Source: Pseudophaeomoniella oleicola
Lineage: Eukaryota; Ascomycota; Eurotiomycetes; Phaeomoniellales; Phaeomoniellaceae
Assembly: GCA_003868215.1 (NCBI GenBank)
Contig: QWDQ01000002.1
Location: 1 to 64,000 of the forward strand
Reading direction: 5' to 3'
DNA length: 64,000 bases
Position numbers and translations under genes: made by a program. Numbering within the stretch: position 1 is the stretch's first letter; the number at the start of each line of letters is the position of its first letter. The notes under the pieces are model-generated. The model saw only the letters and a program-made list of their open reading frames with translations, had not been told where the DNA came from and made no database searches. Positions 11,066 to 21,769 of the stretch are shown here, piece after piece.

Positions 11066-11895
11066 TCATGCGGCAGCTTGACTGGGAGCTTGGCCAGCTA
11101 GAACCTTCTCTCGTAAAACTAGGTCCTCCTATCAGCACGGGAGACGAGAAGTCTTATCAAGAATCGTCTTACCATCTTCCACCACCCGTAGATTATCGCT
11201 CTTCCCTTGAATAATCTTTTCCAGGTCATTGAGGTTCTTGTTCAATTCCTCGACCTTCTTCTGGTAGAATTTGACAGCATCCGATGTCGTCTATTACATT
11301 GGCGCGTGAGCTCGTGTCTGTCATAATGATGATAGTCGGGGCATACCTTCTCGACGTAAAAACCAGTGCCGACGTCTACGATGACCTTTTGCCTATCTGC
11401 CAATTTCCCGGGCACATACAGCGAGCCCGTCAAGGGAACCAATATCTCCTGATCTAAGAGCAAAATAACACAGAAAATACGTCAGCACTTCTTCCGTGAA
11501 ATCCAATTCAGGAGAAAAGCAAGAAATAGAGGTATCATCGATATTATTCTCTCCCCTTTTCCCGTCCTTTTTCCTTCCCGTCCTCAATCAATGGCCCTGC
11601 CCGCCGTAACATCGAGGGGTGTGAACAGAAAGGAAAAGAAAGCAAGAGTATAAGAGATCCCACAGCAAACGAAAAAGCAAATCCTTCAGATCCACCACAT
11701 ACCGACTTTGGCCTTCACGACGCCCGTATCAATGCTCTTGATGCATTCCCTGAAGCGCAGTTGCGCGGATCGCAGCTGCGTGTGCGACGACGTCAGGTGC
11801 TCGAGTTCGGAGGATAGGCGCTGTTGGACGGACGAGAGTTGTTGGGCGGGGAGGGTGGAAATGTCGACGGCGTTGGGGGGTGCGGCGGAGGACAT
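11066..11895 (-). CDS. GIM5: prefoldin subunit 5
   Basis: Alpha-type subunit of the hexameric prefoldin (GimC) co-chaperone, which hands nascent actin and tubulin to the CCT chaperonin. Exons are 11895-11703, 11453-11347, 11290-11173 and 11118-11066, phase-consistent, giving 156 aa. The N-terminal coiled coil ([15 protein letters not shown]) is followed by the beta-hairpin signature [15 protein letters not shown] and [13 protein letters not shown], then a second coiled coil ending in [14 protein letters not shown]. The last exon is needed: reading through the final intron would replace that helix with unrelated residues. Intron 1 is 249 nt, long for this locus. Family and subunit are clear from the hairpin sequence. 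Confidence 0.92.
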
Positions 11896-12674
11896 GATGG
11901 GTGTTCGGTGAGGGAGTGTGGATAGTGATGCTGGTGACTACTGTGGTTGATCACCGTGTTGTTATTGTTGTTGCAGTCTCTATCTGGTACATATGTCGTA
12001 GGTCGCTAACTTAGAGGTAATACTTGAGCTTTAGTTCGTTGCGTTTCTTTTGCGTGATGTGGGATAATTAGATGAATGGATCCTCCCCAAATCTCCGGCT
12101 CTTTTTACCTTTTTGGGGGGGAAGGGCTCTTATCGATAAAGAGCCTCCTCCATAAGGGTTCTCCGTAAGTAACTGGTACTGTACACCAACCCAGTAATAT
12201 TGAATTAATTAGGTAGTCTCTTATTTCGTTCGAGAATGTTGAAGACTTTGGTAGCAAGTAGTCTCTATGTGTTGATTGAAGAACTGCAGTTTATGCCCTT
12301 CCTGTGACGACCTCTTGATCATGTTGATGCTCGTGTCACCCTGTAGCCTCTAGGTGCTGACATTATCATCATCGTGATTCGACTAGTCTGCTGTGATGCA
12401 CAAGCATACCCTCTCGGTCTAGGATTCGGGCGGTTTGAAGAGCCAGAGCAGGTTCTTCTTTCCTCTTTTTCTTCTCTGGAGTTCACACTATAAACGGATT
12501 CTATTTGGTGATACGGATTCTTAATGATCTATCATGGTGAATCACATATCTTTATGCACGCAATCACGCTTCCAAATGCCTTAAGGCTAGTATATATCTA
12601 TATTCTTTTCGCACGGATTCGCTCGTCAATCCTTCCTTCCTTTTCCTCTCTTTTCCTCTCACGTTCACACAAGT
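11896..12674. other. intergenic between prefoldin and MAPEG genes
   Basis: Contains the prefoldin promoter side, with purine- and pyrimidine-rich patches near 12100-12130 and 12630-12660. No gene or RNA gene was recognised. Confidence 0.6.
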
Positions 12675-13553
12675 TCACATCAAGAACTTAGTGACGACAG
12701 TATATCCACTCAGAAGGAACAATCCGAGTTCCGCGATGGAGTGAAATCCACCCCTGTACCTCGCCTTCGGGCCGGCCGTCGCGTAACCCCACAGATACAT
12801 CGCTCTACCGACTCCCCAAACTGCGCCCAGTGTTGCTGCGACCCTGGGGAACCCCAGTCCGGCAGCGAGCAACGTCAGGGCGACGTAGGGTGCGTGCTCA
12901 TCGAAGTTCGCCTGGGCGCGTTGCGCGCAGTTGAAGCGGTAGGCTGGTGCGGACTTTTCGGCTTGTTCGGCGGTCGCGTACGAGTTGGGGTAGGGGATAC
13001 CGGCCGCGGAGCGGTAGTGACCACAGACGAGAGAGTGAGCGATAGCGAGGGTCGGGATGAAGATGAAAGGAACGGCGAGGACATAGCTGAAAAGGGAGAG
13101 GAAAGAGGGTTTCTGGTCAGTAATGTGTACGTAGGTATGAGTTAGAAGAGAGAAAGGCAGAAATAGCAGGAGAGAGGAGAGAGAAAATACATGTTAAGAG
13201 ACGGGGATCAAAAAAGGACACCAGCTTCAGGGGTTGGTTGAGAAACCCCAGAAAAAAGATAACGGAGGTAAAGAGGAGACCATAGAGTAAATGGCCAGTT
13301 GAAAATCAAAGCCACATATAGAGAATTGCAGATAAACTGTAACGCAGGCATGACTTCATTTCGACTTCTCATTCGTATGAGCGCTTCCCTCTCGGTCGAG
13401 GTGAGAGCCAAAACGTGCAACCACCGCCTTGAAAACAAGCTAAGCAAGCAAGCCAGGCAAGCAATGCCGTTGAACGGACAAACGAATCAAAAAGGCAACT
13501 AGAAGGGGGAGAACATACTTGTAGCCCTCAGGCAGAGTCATAGTGAAAGCCAT
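12675..13553 (-). CDS. MAPEG family protein (microsomal glutathione S-transferase 3-like)
   Basis: Small integral membrane enzyme of the MAPEG superfamily, probably in the ER or outer mitochondrial membrane, conjugating glutathione or reducing lipid peroxides. Exons are 13553-13519 and 13086-12675, giving 148 aa, the normal family size. The first exon encodes MAFTMTLPEGY. The family signature FNCAQRAQANFDEHAP lies between helices 1 and 2. Four hydrophobic segments are visible, including YVLAVPFIFIPTLAIAH and the C-terminal LGLFLLSGYTVV. The intron is 432 nt, far longer than its neighbours; an additional exon or untranslated splice form inside it cannot be excluded. Confidence 0.87.
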
Positions 13554-14195
13554 GGTCGATAATAGGCTTACAGGTCTTACTTATTAGGTTGTAGCCGGTA
13601 TTGCGTGATCGATTCGATGGGTGATTCGGGGTCCGTAAACACCAAGTTGATGGATCAAGGGAAAGGGAGAGCTTTATTGGTTGCTGTGAAACCCCAGCCC
13701 TACAAGTAAGCTTTCCAATATCATTCAGAGCCAAGAAGATCAGTGGATTTGAGGGGAGACGACATACCGTTCTACTCAGAAACTTGGCGGTTGAAGCAAT
13801 TGTTGTTTATGATGAAGTTTTCTTCCAGCTCCCTTTTTAATCATGAAGAGGAAAAGGAAATTGTTCGGGGACCGATTCCGAAACACTCGGCGCGGGAGAA
13901 TTTGTTAGGCCGACGGGTACGGCGAGATTACGTCCTGAATGCACAGTAACGTACATTGGAGCAATTAGCCTGCTTCAGGCATGATATTACAATTGGGATA
14001 TTACAGTACACTTGGTAGTAACATAGCAGAACATTCATGAAAGACCCCGATATTATCACTTTCCTCCCTCATAGGAACCCCGTCTGTCCCTGATTGTCCG
14101 GGTATAGCAGTAAATAAACTTGGTACACAATCGAAAACGGACGATCTAGCTCATCGTACGCCACGTTTCGCTCAATTCAATGGACCGAACTTCCT
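13554..14195. other. intergenic, MAPEG promoter side
   Basis: Lies between the MAPEG start and the thioesterase stop, both on the minus strand. A 68-codon frame at 13743-13949 has no recognisable feature. No gene called. Confidence 0.6.
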
Positions 14196-15563
14196 CTACT
14201 CGACGGCATCTCCCATGGTTAACCTATCCAACGCATCATTTGTGGCACGCAGACTCGCGGCCATGTGCTTCGCTCTTCTCCTGCCGTCAACCCACCTCAT
14301 GTACTCGCTGTAAGATTGCGGCATGACTCTCACATCTTTATCGACCAAAAAGGTGTAGAAGAAACTTCCCGTAGGTTTCCGTTCTTCGTGCTCGACATTT
14401 CGGACCTGAGTGGTCACAGCGACTTGGATCCTGGTACCACCTGTTGATGAGGGCTCTGTGTAGACGACCAACGCGGACACGTAGAGGACGCTGCCAACCG
14501 GGACCGGTTCTTCAAATGTGCTAGGATCAAGTGATATGAAAGATGGCCTGGTGTGGGAAAATGCCGCTGCACAAGTGAAGGCTGACTCGAAAGTCTGCTT
14601 CAAGAGATATCCACCAAAAATCATGAAATTGTGACGATTGCGGTATTGTGGTTGCATGATCTGGGCCGAATGAATCGTCGTCGAACTCATAAATGAGACG
14701 TTGGCAGGCTTTTCTTTCGGATCCCTGTGATCTTTGTAGGCCAGCGATTCTGTCCACATGTCATGAATCAATTTGCTCTCATCTTCATCAGGGGCTTTCT
14801 GCAGGATGGTCGACTGACGCAGAGCCTTTTTCTTATTATAGTTCTCTTGTCCACGCTCGAACAGCTTCCGCTCAGCGTCGCTCTCAACTTTCAGCGGGGC
14901 AACCTTCACAGGTTTCTTAGTGACTGGATCTAGAGATACCATGGTGAAGGCGCAGGTGATGAGGACATCTTCGTCCTTGACGCTCTGACCTTCCGGGGGA
15001 GCCTTTGCCACTTGCAATGATACTTCCATACTCGATCTACCAGTCGCGAATGTGACCTGTCCCCTTAGCTCGAGATCACAAATCTCCTTCAATGGGTGCT
15101 TGATGAAAATCCGGTCGACTGCTGCTGTAACGGTTGTCACACCCTCACCTGTGTGTTTGTAGGCAACGACGCCAGACAACGCATCCAGGTCCATGAGCAA
15201 GGTACCCAATCTGATTTGCCCTGTCGCGTTGGCATAATTATCCAACATCCAAGGATCTTGTGCCAATGGTAGAATCACCCGGACGTAGCTGTCGGCCATC
15301 TTTCTTGGGGTGGTATCTGGATCACCCGACTTTGGCGGTGGGAATTGATTTTGGCCATTTTTGCTTTCACGTAGAGCAGTGATCCAGGGAGTTCGCACCC
15401 TCATTGCAGTCAGCTCTTTATAGACACCATCCGTCCGAGTGGGGATTGAGCTGCTGAACCCCCGAATGAAATCTTGCTGCCGGATCCTCGCATGTCTGAG
15501 CGGTATTGCCAACTGCGAGGTTGCAATGACAGCGGAACGTAACGATCGAATCCGCAAAGCCAT
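14196..15563 (-). CDS. mitochondrial acyl-CoA thioesterase, double hotdog (ACOT9-like)
   Basis: Hydrolyses acyl-CoA to free fatty acid and CoA, probably in the mitochondrial matrix. One uninterrupted exon encodes 455 aa. Residues 1-40 are rich in Arg, Ser and Ala and lack acids (MALRIRSLRSAVIATSQ), as in a mitochondrial presequence. Two hotdog domains follow. The first contains GQIRLGTLLMDLDALSGVVAY, here cited in part: LGTLLMDLDALSG near residue 118. The second contains RNRHNFMIFGGYLLKQ with FSHTRPSFISLD. This layout matches the ACOT9/BFIT-like group. It is divergent from the orphan gene at 16411 across about 0.85 kb. Confidence 0.9.
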   Translation of the reverse strand: MALRIRSLRSAVIATSQLAIPLRHARIRQQDFIRGFSSSIPTRTDGVYKELTAMRVRTPWITALRESKNGQNQFPPPKSGDPDTTPRKMADSYVRVILPLAQDPWMLDNYANATGQIRLGTLLMDLDALSGVVAYKHTGEGVTTVTAAVDRIFIKHPLKEICDLELRGQVTFATGRSSMEVSLQVAKAPPEGQSVKDEDVLITCAFTMVSLDPVTKKPVKVAPLKVESDAERKLFERGQENYNKKKALRQSTILQKAPDEDESKLIHDMWTESLAYKDHRDPKEKPANVSFMSSTTIHSAQIMQPQYRNRHNFMIFGGYLLKQTFESAFTCAAAFSHTRPSFISLDPSTFEEPVPVGSVLYVSALVVYTEPSSTGGTRIQVAVTTQVRNVEHEERKPTGSFFYTFLVDKDVRVMPQSYSEYMRWVDGRRRAKHMAASLRATNDALDRLTMGDAVE

Positions 15564-16410
15564 CTCTGTCTCAACCAGGCTACCTGGATGGAACTGTTCT
15601 AGGCGTGTTCTATGTGGATTGCTCGCCTTTTCTACGACATCTCTTCATCAAATGCATCAGATTGACGAAGATAATGTAAATACAGTAATGATAGGCTCGG
15701 CCACTCTCCGTGTTTGGCCGAGCCCCTTCCCCAACAATGACGTATATGAGATAACCAGAACTCCCCTTTGATATATCCTGGATTCAGCGATATTTTGTTT
15801 CATGCCTTCCAGCATATGATGCGACGGCGAGTTCAATAACACTAAGTCTCGTTGTCCATTCTTACGGCTCATTCTCACTCAATGAGAGAGACGAACCTTG
15901 CGTACCTCGGTAACATGGCGTCACTAAAATCTGCGAGGTGATTGATAACGGAGGCCGCTGGCATTGTCTATATTTGTAACAGAAGTCTTGCATCCAGGAG
16001 CGGCCTCTTCAAATTTGGTATTCGTGCTAGTGACACCTCTTCGTAGATTTCATTCTTGTTCTCATACATGACTTCACTGTTGCTCTTACTTCTCATTAAA
16101 GTAAGCATCATACATGTTTATGTTGTATTATTCATGAGCCGTCAGAGGCAGCATGGGCAGTGTGGCATGCCATTTAGGCGTGGTCACTGTGCTCCATCTG
16201 CCCTCAGGTATTCGGTTGAAGGCAGATGCGACAGCTCACATGGATTATCATCAACAACATGCAGGAGGTATTGTCGAAACTAATTCTGTTGGTCTGTTGT
16301 TGGTCAATAGTTGGATTAGGAGAGGACCGCCATTTGCCATCAGCTTCTCTGTCTCTGACCGAGGGCAAAAGCTTCTTAGCCATAGGTCCATATCTCAGTT
16401 GGGGCCATTG
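15564..16410. other. divergent intergenic region
   Basis: Separates the thioesterase from the plus-strand orphan. A frame starting at ATG 16153 is in phase with the orphan's first exon. It could be an N-terminal extension or simply 5' UTR; its composition does not look strongly coding. Confidence 0.55.
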
Positions 16411-17965
16411 ATGGCGGACGCTGAAGTGAGTCGTGTATCGCTTTGAGACATCACTGACAACAATTCAGCTTTGGGAACAGCTCTCGCTACGCACTACGGT
16501 GACTTCAACCTCTCTCGATACTGCCTCAAGTGGTCTAGTTTATCATGTCATTCGATTCCATGTGGTCTGTGAAAGTACATTACCTCGGTCAGGAAGGGAT
16601 GCGGAGGACCCTCCTGCGAAACTAACCGACATTCGAGCTCCTGCCGGAGTTATCGAGGCAACTTTGAATTCTATTTACTTCAACATCGAAGTTGAACACT
16701 CAAACTCAGCTCAAAAATGCTCTGACTCTGATCGTACCAAGAGAGTTGATGGTGGTAATGGCCTCGGATCGATCCTGACGCCAATGGTCGATGTCGTCCT
16801 GCAGACCTTCATAACGGAGCGACCAGCTCGTTGTTCTAGATCTTTTCAGAAGGAAGACGGAGATGTCATCTATCGCCTTTCGGCAATTGCGCCGGCCATA
16901 TTCTTTCCCGCTTATATGAAAGCCTTTGAAGCTAGCCTTCCCTTCCTACCGATATTAGCTAAGTCGCTTGCATCGATAATCACCCTCTCGAAATCGCCAC
17001 GGCTTCAACGATCGGCAGCAGAGTTGATGCAACCCCTCAAAGAAAAAGGACGGGATACCGAAATTACGCATAACAAGAATGGCGAAGAAAGTGAAACCAG
17101 GGAACTCAAGCAGGTTCTTTATCAGAAATTGTGGCATTTTACCAGTGCTACTTTGGCTGATGAAGAAGGGCGTCGGCGTCTCAAACCACCGAGCCAACAG
17201 AAGGCTACCACCAGGGAGGGCATCGGGCATCATATTGAGCTTGTGCTCCCGGATTCCGGGTGGCCTCAAGGGATCTATCTCGAAGATGGTGATCATGTCG
17301 CTGGTGACGAGTATTCAGGTCAAGAGACCAGACTACCAGCCTCCAATGAGCAGTGTACCGTATTTGATGTCCTCGACGAGGCCGAGAAAGACGAGGAAGA
17401 ATACGACGACGATCTATTATTGGATGATTTGGGTGGTACTCCTATGTCACGGCGAGCCTCGTTTCAGGACTTCGGATCTTGGCATGAAATGATCTCGAAG
17501 GATGCCTTCATCCGCCATGAGCCAGTCATGGATTTGCCTGTGGCCTCCAGAGAGGACGTATACGCCGACGATCTAACCAAACAATACCTTGGGATCACTC
17601 TTAGTCCAATATTTGCTGACCTTGTGTATCAAGATGATCTGCAGGATGAAATGGATATTGACTTCCTAGATCACTATGCACAAAAAACAGACTTCAATGA
17701 AATGCGGGACTGGCAACCTTCTGGTCCTGACTTCAATGATATTCCACGGGCAAGCATCATCAATGATGATACTGTATCTCCGACTTCGTCACGGCGTGAC
17801 TCGTCTCAGAGGACGCTTGGGGGTCAGACATTTTCGGAAAGCGAATTGATGTTTCCTATGGGAGATCTTTCTGCACATATGGAAGTTACGGGCCTTCGAT
17901 TATCACCTTCACATGGCGCGATTGAGGCTTCAAGCGACATGGCATCGCGTCACGTGCATTTCTGA
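16411..17965 (+). CDS. uncharacterised acidic protein, 503 aa
   Basis: I do not recognise it. The model has exon 16411-16425 (MADAE) and exon 16469-17965, joined across a 43-nt intron with GTGAGT donor, CACTGAC branch point and TTCAG acceptor. The N-terminal 200 residues look globular, with a hydrophobic stretch near AIAPAIFFPAYMKAFEASLP. The C-terminal half is very acidic and Ser-rich (FDVLDEAEKDEEEYDDDLLL, then TSSRRDSSQRTLGG) with probable phosphosites. It could be a nuclear regulator, but no DNA-binding motif is visible. An ATG at 16153 would add 86 in-frame residues; I prefer the shorter start because the extension reads like UTR. Confidence 0.65.
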
Positions 17966-18435
17966 CAAGATATGGCAGAAGAGGGTTTCAGTTTCTTGGG
18001 AGATACCTCAGATGAAACTTTACAGAGCGATGATCTATTTTTCCAGGGAAAGCGATATTGGCGTATGGGATTGCAAACTCGAGAATCCCATTCTTTAAGC
18101 GAACATCGTGTATCGGACATGCCAATGCTATTGTGTCTCTGACTAACCCACTATATACACAATAAATATGACCGAGTAAAAAGGTTTCAATGACCAGGCT
18201 GAAGAAATCGAGAATAAACAGAAGGCACGTGACCAGCATTTCAGTGACCCCTAGAAGCCAAGCTTTACTACGTACAGTAACCAGCTCCACGTAAACTCCA
18301 GCTCCAACGTGTCCGCATCCGCCGCGGTCTACGAGAAAACCAAAACAGGGTAGATAGGTATACACGAGACCACCTACTGGCATTTCCAGATCCTTGTGTC
18401 TCTTTACTTGGCTGTCGCTGACCACAGTCGCCAAT
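17966..18435. other. intergenic, EMP24 promoter region
   Basis: 470 bp between the orphan stop and the EMP24 start, both on the plus strand. It should hold the orphan's terminator and the EMP24 promoter. No other gene seen. Confidence 0.6.
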
Positions 18436-19524
18436 ATGTTCACATATCTCCTCCCGGCGGTTCTGCTTGCCTTTCTCTCAATCCACTCCTCCCTCGCCCA
18501 CAACATCCAGCTCAAAGCCCACGCAACAGAATGCTTCCTCGAGAATCTCCATCGCGACGACCAAATGACCGTTACCTTCCAAGTCGGGGACCGAGAGTTT
18601 GGCGGTGCGGGCAATTTGGATATTGACTTCTATGTACGTCTGAACACAAGAAAAAGAAGCGCGCACCTATTTACCTGTGTCACCCTGTTCTCCTCTCGTC
18701 ATCGTTTCCTCGCCCTTCTTTTCCTCATATTCCCAATTGCTTCATCTTCTCCCAGACTAATACGAGCCGCGTGCGCACACAGATCCGTCAACCAAACGGC
18801 GGTTATGAAACGAACCAGAAAACCGTCTCGTCCGCCGACTACAGCTTTACAGCAAACCAAGACGGGAAATACACCTACTGCTTCAGCAACGAGCATTGGT
18901 CCGCCAACAGCAAGGAGGTCAGCTTCAACGTGCATGGAGTTGTCTATGTACCCGAAAGCGAGACCACACAAGATCCTTTGGAGAAAGAAGGTCAGTAGTT
19001 CACAACCCACATATCGTCCAGAGGCGGCATGCACTCACCGAAGAAGAAGAGAAGAGAAAAGCCCATGAAACCCTCCTCTCTCCTCTCTTTCCCTCTCCGC
19101 CCCAAATCGCACGTACTTGAGCACGCAGACCACACTCCGCGCGAACCTTTGACTAACCCCAAACCGCCGAGCAGTCAAACAACTATCCGACCTCCTAGCC
19201 CAAGTCAAAGACGAACAAGGCTACATCGTCGTGCGCGAGCGAACGCATCGAAACACGGCCGAGAGCACGAACGCGAGGGTTAAGTGGTGGAGTATTTTCC
19301 AGCTCGGCGTCTTGATCGGTGAGGGCATCTTTCAGGTTTGGTGGCTGAAGAGGTTCTTTGAGGTACGTTTACGTTGTTTATACCCCTACCCCTGGTGGGA
19401 AATTTGGTGAAGAGGAAAACAAGCAAAGCTGCCTTTGTGGACGGGCTGGCTCTCTTGGTTGCTATTTCTTTTGGGAGGGTTCTTCGCTAACTGGTGTACT
19501 GGTTAGGTTAAGAGGGTTGTTTGA
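18436..19524 (+). CDS. EMP24: p24 family cargo receptor, beta subfamily
   Basis: Type I membrane protein cycling between ER and Golgi in COPII/COPI vesicles; it loads GPI-anchored cargo with Erv25 and other p24 proteins. Exons are 18436-18633, 18783-18990, 19175-19362 and 19507-19524, all in phase, giving 203 aa. A signal peptide spans residues 1-21. The GOLD domain has Cys33 (TECFLE) and Cys99 (YTYCFSNEHW), with VTFQVGDREFGGAGNLDIDF between them. A coiled coil lies at about 135-165 and one helix at 173-193 (WWSIFQLGVLIGEGIFQVWW). The cytosolic tail KRFFEVKRVV carries the FF and terminal VV export signals; the last five residues come from an 18-nt exon. The sequence is close to Emp24 rather than other p24 classes. 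Confidence 0.92.
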
Positions 19525-19780
19525 AAACATATTTTACGATGTACGAATATCGGTCGGCACTCGGGATGCAGTGCGATAGTGATGCATTATCTTTACATAG
19601 CATAGCATCACAGGAACCTTGTGGGTTCGGCGCCACTAGGGAATAGAAAAGCGCAATGTCTTGAAATGGTATCATTCCCTTCATTAATCTTCTCATCGTG
19701 GGATCTACGGGTCTATTCAGGGCCGCCCGTGTCTAAATGTTATGCATGCCTTATGGACCACTTCACAGAAGAGCACTTGT

Positions 19781-20855
19781 CTACGCTCTCGCAGCACGTC
19801 CGATCTGGATCCTCTCACCGGTCGGTTTATCATCGCTCCGCAATACCGGCCAACTCGCGCCATCGGATTTCACCAATGTCAACTCCAGTTTCGTCCCCAT
19901 GATCTTGAACTGCGATGCGCCGGTATCGATGGGCCCGAACAGAGGCAGTGTCGTTGCGTAGCGCTTGTTGTCGGAGGTGGGTAAGTCGAGGTCGATGGTT
20001 GTGGGGGAGGAGAAGTCGACTTTGGCTTTGTCGGCGATGATTTTCTTCAGGTAAAAGGATGCGATCACTGTGTTGGCGGTCTGGTAAAAGTCATTCCTGT
20101 GACAGGACGTCAGTCGTGCTCTATTTCGGAGGGCACTGTCTGCCAAATACCTCACTGTATCCAACTTCTCCTCGCTTTGCCCCTTCTTCTTTTCCAGGAA
20201 AAGATGTCGCTTCTTTGTCTTGCAACCTTCAATCTTCATGAATTGATCAAATTCCAGAACCCGTCGCTTGCAGCATGACCAGCCTTTACTTCCTTCATGG
20301 AATATTGCTACTCCCGGATGATATACACACTGCTCTTCGTCTCTCGGTATAGTTGCATCGTACGTAGCTTTGCATCCTTTCCTCCTACATGGGGCGCTGG
20401 GCGTTATTGATGCCGACGGATCGTCTGACTCCTCCTCTGGTGGTGGCGCTGGCGACGCGGGGGGAGCGCCTGCTTGGGTGCCTAATGCCCGTCGTTCAGT
20501 CGCAGGTTGGGCGGTGTCTGTTGAAGCTAGCGTCGGCTGGGGAGCTGGTATTGAATCTGGTGGCGGAGCTTTCTTCGGCTCCGGCGCCGGAGTGTCGTCG
20601 ACAGCTGAATGCTTTCCGGTGGTGCACGGTGGTATTGACAGAAACTCGTCAAATGTAAGGACTCTGGGCTTGCAGCATTTCCAACCTGGCGCGGATCTTC
20701 GGATTAGCTAGCTGGTCCTGGCGGCGTGAGAGCTTGGTTGTCCGCTCACCTTTTTGCCCCTCGTGGAATTCTGGAGGACCTGGGTGGTAGACGCATGGTT
20801 CCTCGGGATCTGTGAAGACCTTGCCGCAGCCTTTGTGTACACACTTTTGCGTCAT
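19781..20855 (-). CDS. CHORD-CS domain co-chaperone (CHORDC1/ChpA-like)
   Basis: HSP90 co-chaperone with two zinc-binding CHORD modules and a CS (p23-like) domain. Exons are 20855-20750, 20685-20151 and 20096-19781, giving 318 aa, close to animal CHORDC1. CHORD1 spans residues 5-62 (CVHKGCGKVF, CVYHPGPPEFHEG, GWKCCK). CHORD2 spans 135-195 (CRRKGCKATY, CVYHPGVAIFHEG, GWSCCKRR). A Pro/Ala-rich linker separates them. The CS domain starts near 214 (NDFYQTANTVIASFYLKKI). In Aspergillus nidulans the relative ChpA affects development. EMP24 converges on it with 256 bp between stops, and a glutaredoxin-like gene diverges 343 bp away. Confidence 0.93.
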
Positions 20856-21198
20856 CTTTGACGGATCTCAATATGAACGATAAATGAAGGTCTCGCCAGC
20901 GTAGAGAGTCGCAATGTTTTCAAAGAAAAGTGGTCGACTGATCCTGGAAACTTGGAGAAGCCCAGAAGCTTCCCCACGACGTCAGATCAGACCCTTTGGG
21001 TAATTAAGTCACCCTTAACAACACCTCGGTGGCCCTCAGCTATTGACTTATGCCCTCTTTCTATTCTCCGTAATCTCCGCCCGCAAACCCCTCCAAGACT
21101 CATTCAATTGTCAGATACTTCCGGTATCTCGGACCCTCTCAAATCTACATGATATCTTGCTAATAGGTATCTCATTTACGATATCCAAGACTATCCCC
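20856..21198. promoter_or_regulatory. probable bidirectional promoter
   Basis: 343 bp between the start codons of the divergent CHORD-CS and glutaredoxin-like genes. There is no room for separate distant promoters, so shared regulation is likely. No specific factor site is assigned. An upstream in-frame ATG at 21043 for the plus-strand gene falls inside it. Confidence 0.5.
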
Positions 21199-21510
21199 AT
21201 GCAATCTACTAGAGCTCTGTGGCAATCTCGAACTCTGCTTACCCTTTTCACGCGTTCCAATTGTTCCTTATGTGAAACGGCGAAGAGGAATGTTGCAGAA
21301 GTTAGAAACCGGAGACAGGTCGATTACAGCGAAATCGATGTCATGGCAGACGGCCAAAAGGAATGGAAAGATGTTTATGAATTCGATACTCCAGTGCTGC
21401 ATGTGCAGACAATTGATGGAGATGCAGTATCTGCCCCAAAGAAACTGTGGCACCGTTTTACGACTCAGGAGGTGGAATCAGTCCTAAAGGATGCGGAAAC
21501 AAAAGCATAG
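21199..21510 (+). CDS. glutaredoxin-like protein (DUF836, YDR286C/C5orf63 type)
   Basis: Small thioredoxin-fold protein of unknown substrate. A single exon encodes 103 aa, the usual size. The N-terminus MQSTRALWQSRTLL looks like a short mitochondrial presequence. The redox motif follows a beta strand: LTLFTRSNCSLCETAKR, with CSLC as the CxxC. VDYSEIDV and the cis-Pro segment FDTPVLHV are typical of the family. An in-frame ATG at 21043 would add 52 hydrophobic residues; the shorter start gives the usual length. Confidence 0.85.
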   Translation: MQSTRALWQSRTLLTLFTRSNCSLCETAKRNVAEVRNRRQVDYSEIDVMADGQKEWKDVYEFDTPVLHVQTIDGDAVSAPKKLWHRFTTQEVESVLKDAETKA

Positions 21511-21769
21511 CTCCGAAAGATACGCTGGGCTACAAGACCGCGCAGCTGACTGCCATCCCATGCCTGAATATACGCTTTCTTCATCATACTCCCTGCAGCT
21601 TACAACTGGGCCATGATCATACTCTGGAGAGAAGGCAGTCGACAGTTGAAAGTCTGCATGTACTATCACGCCTCATACCTGACCGTTCCCACCCATTAAA
21701 GGCAACCGCGATCCCAATTCACCTTATCGGCCCTCCATCACAGGCTGCTAAATGTTCACATTGCCGACA

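Noticed and set aside
11454-11702. C/D-box snoRNA in prefoldin intron 1
   Set aside because: The box C is imperfect (CGATGA) and no terminal stem pairs around it.
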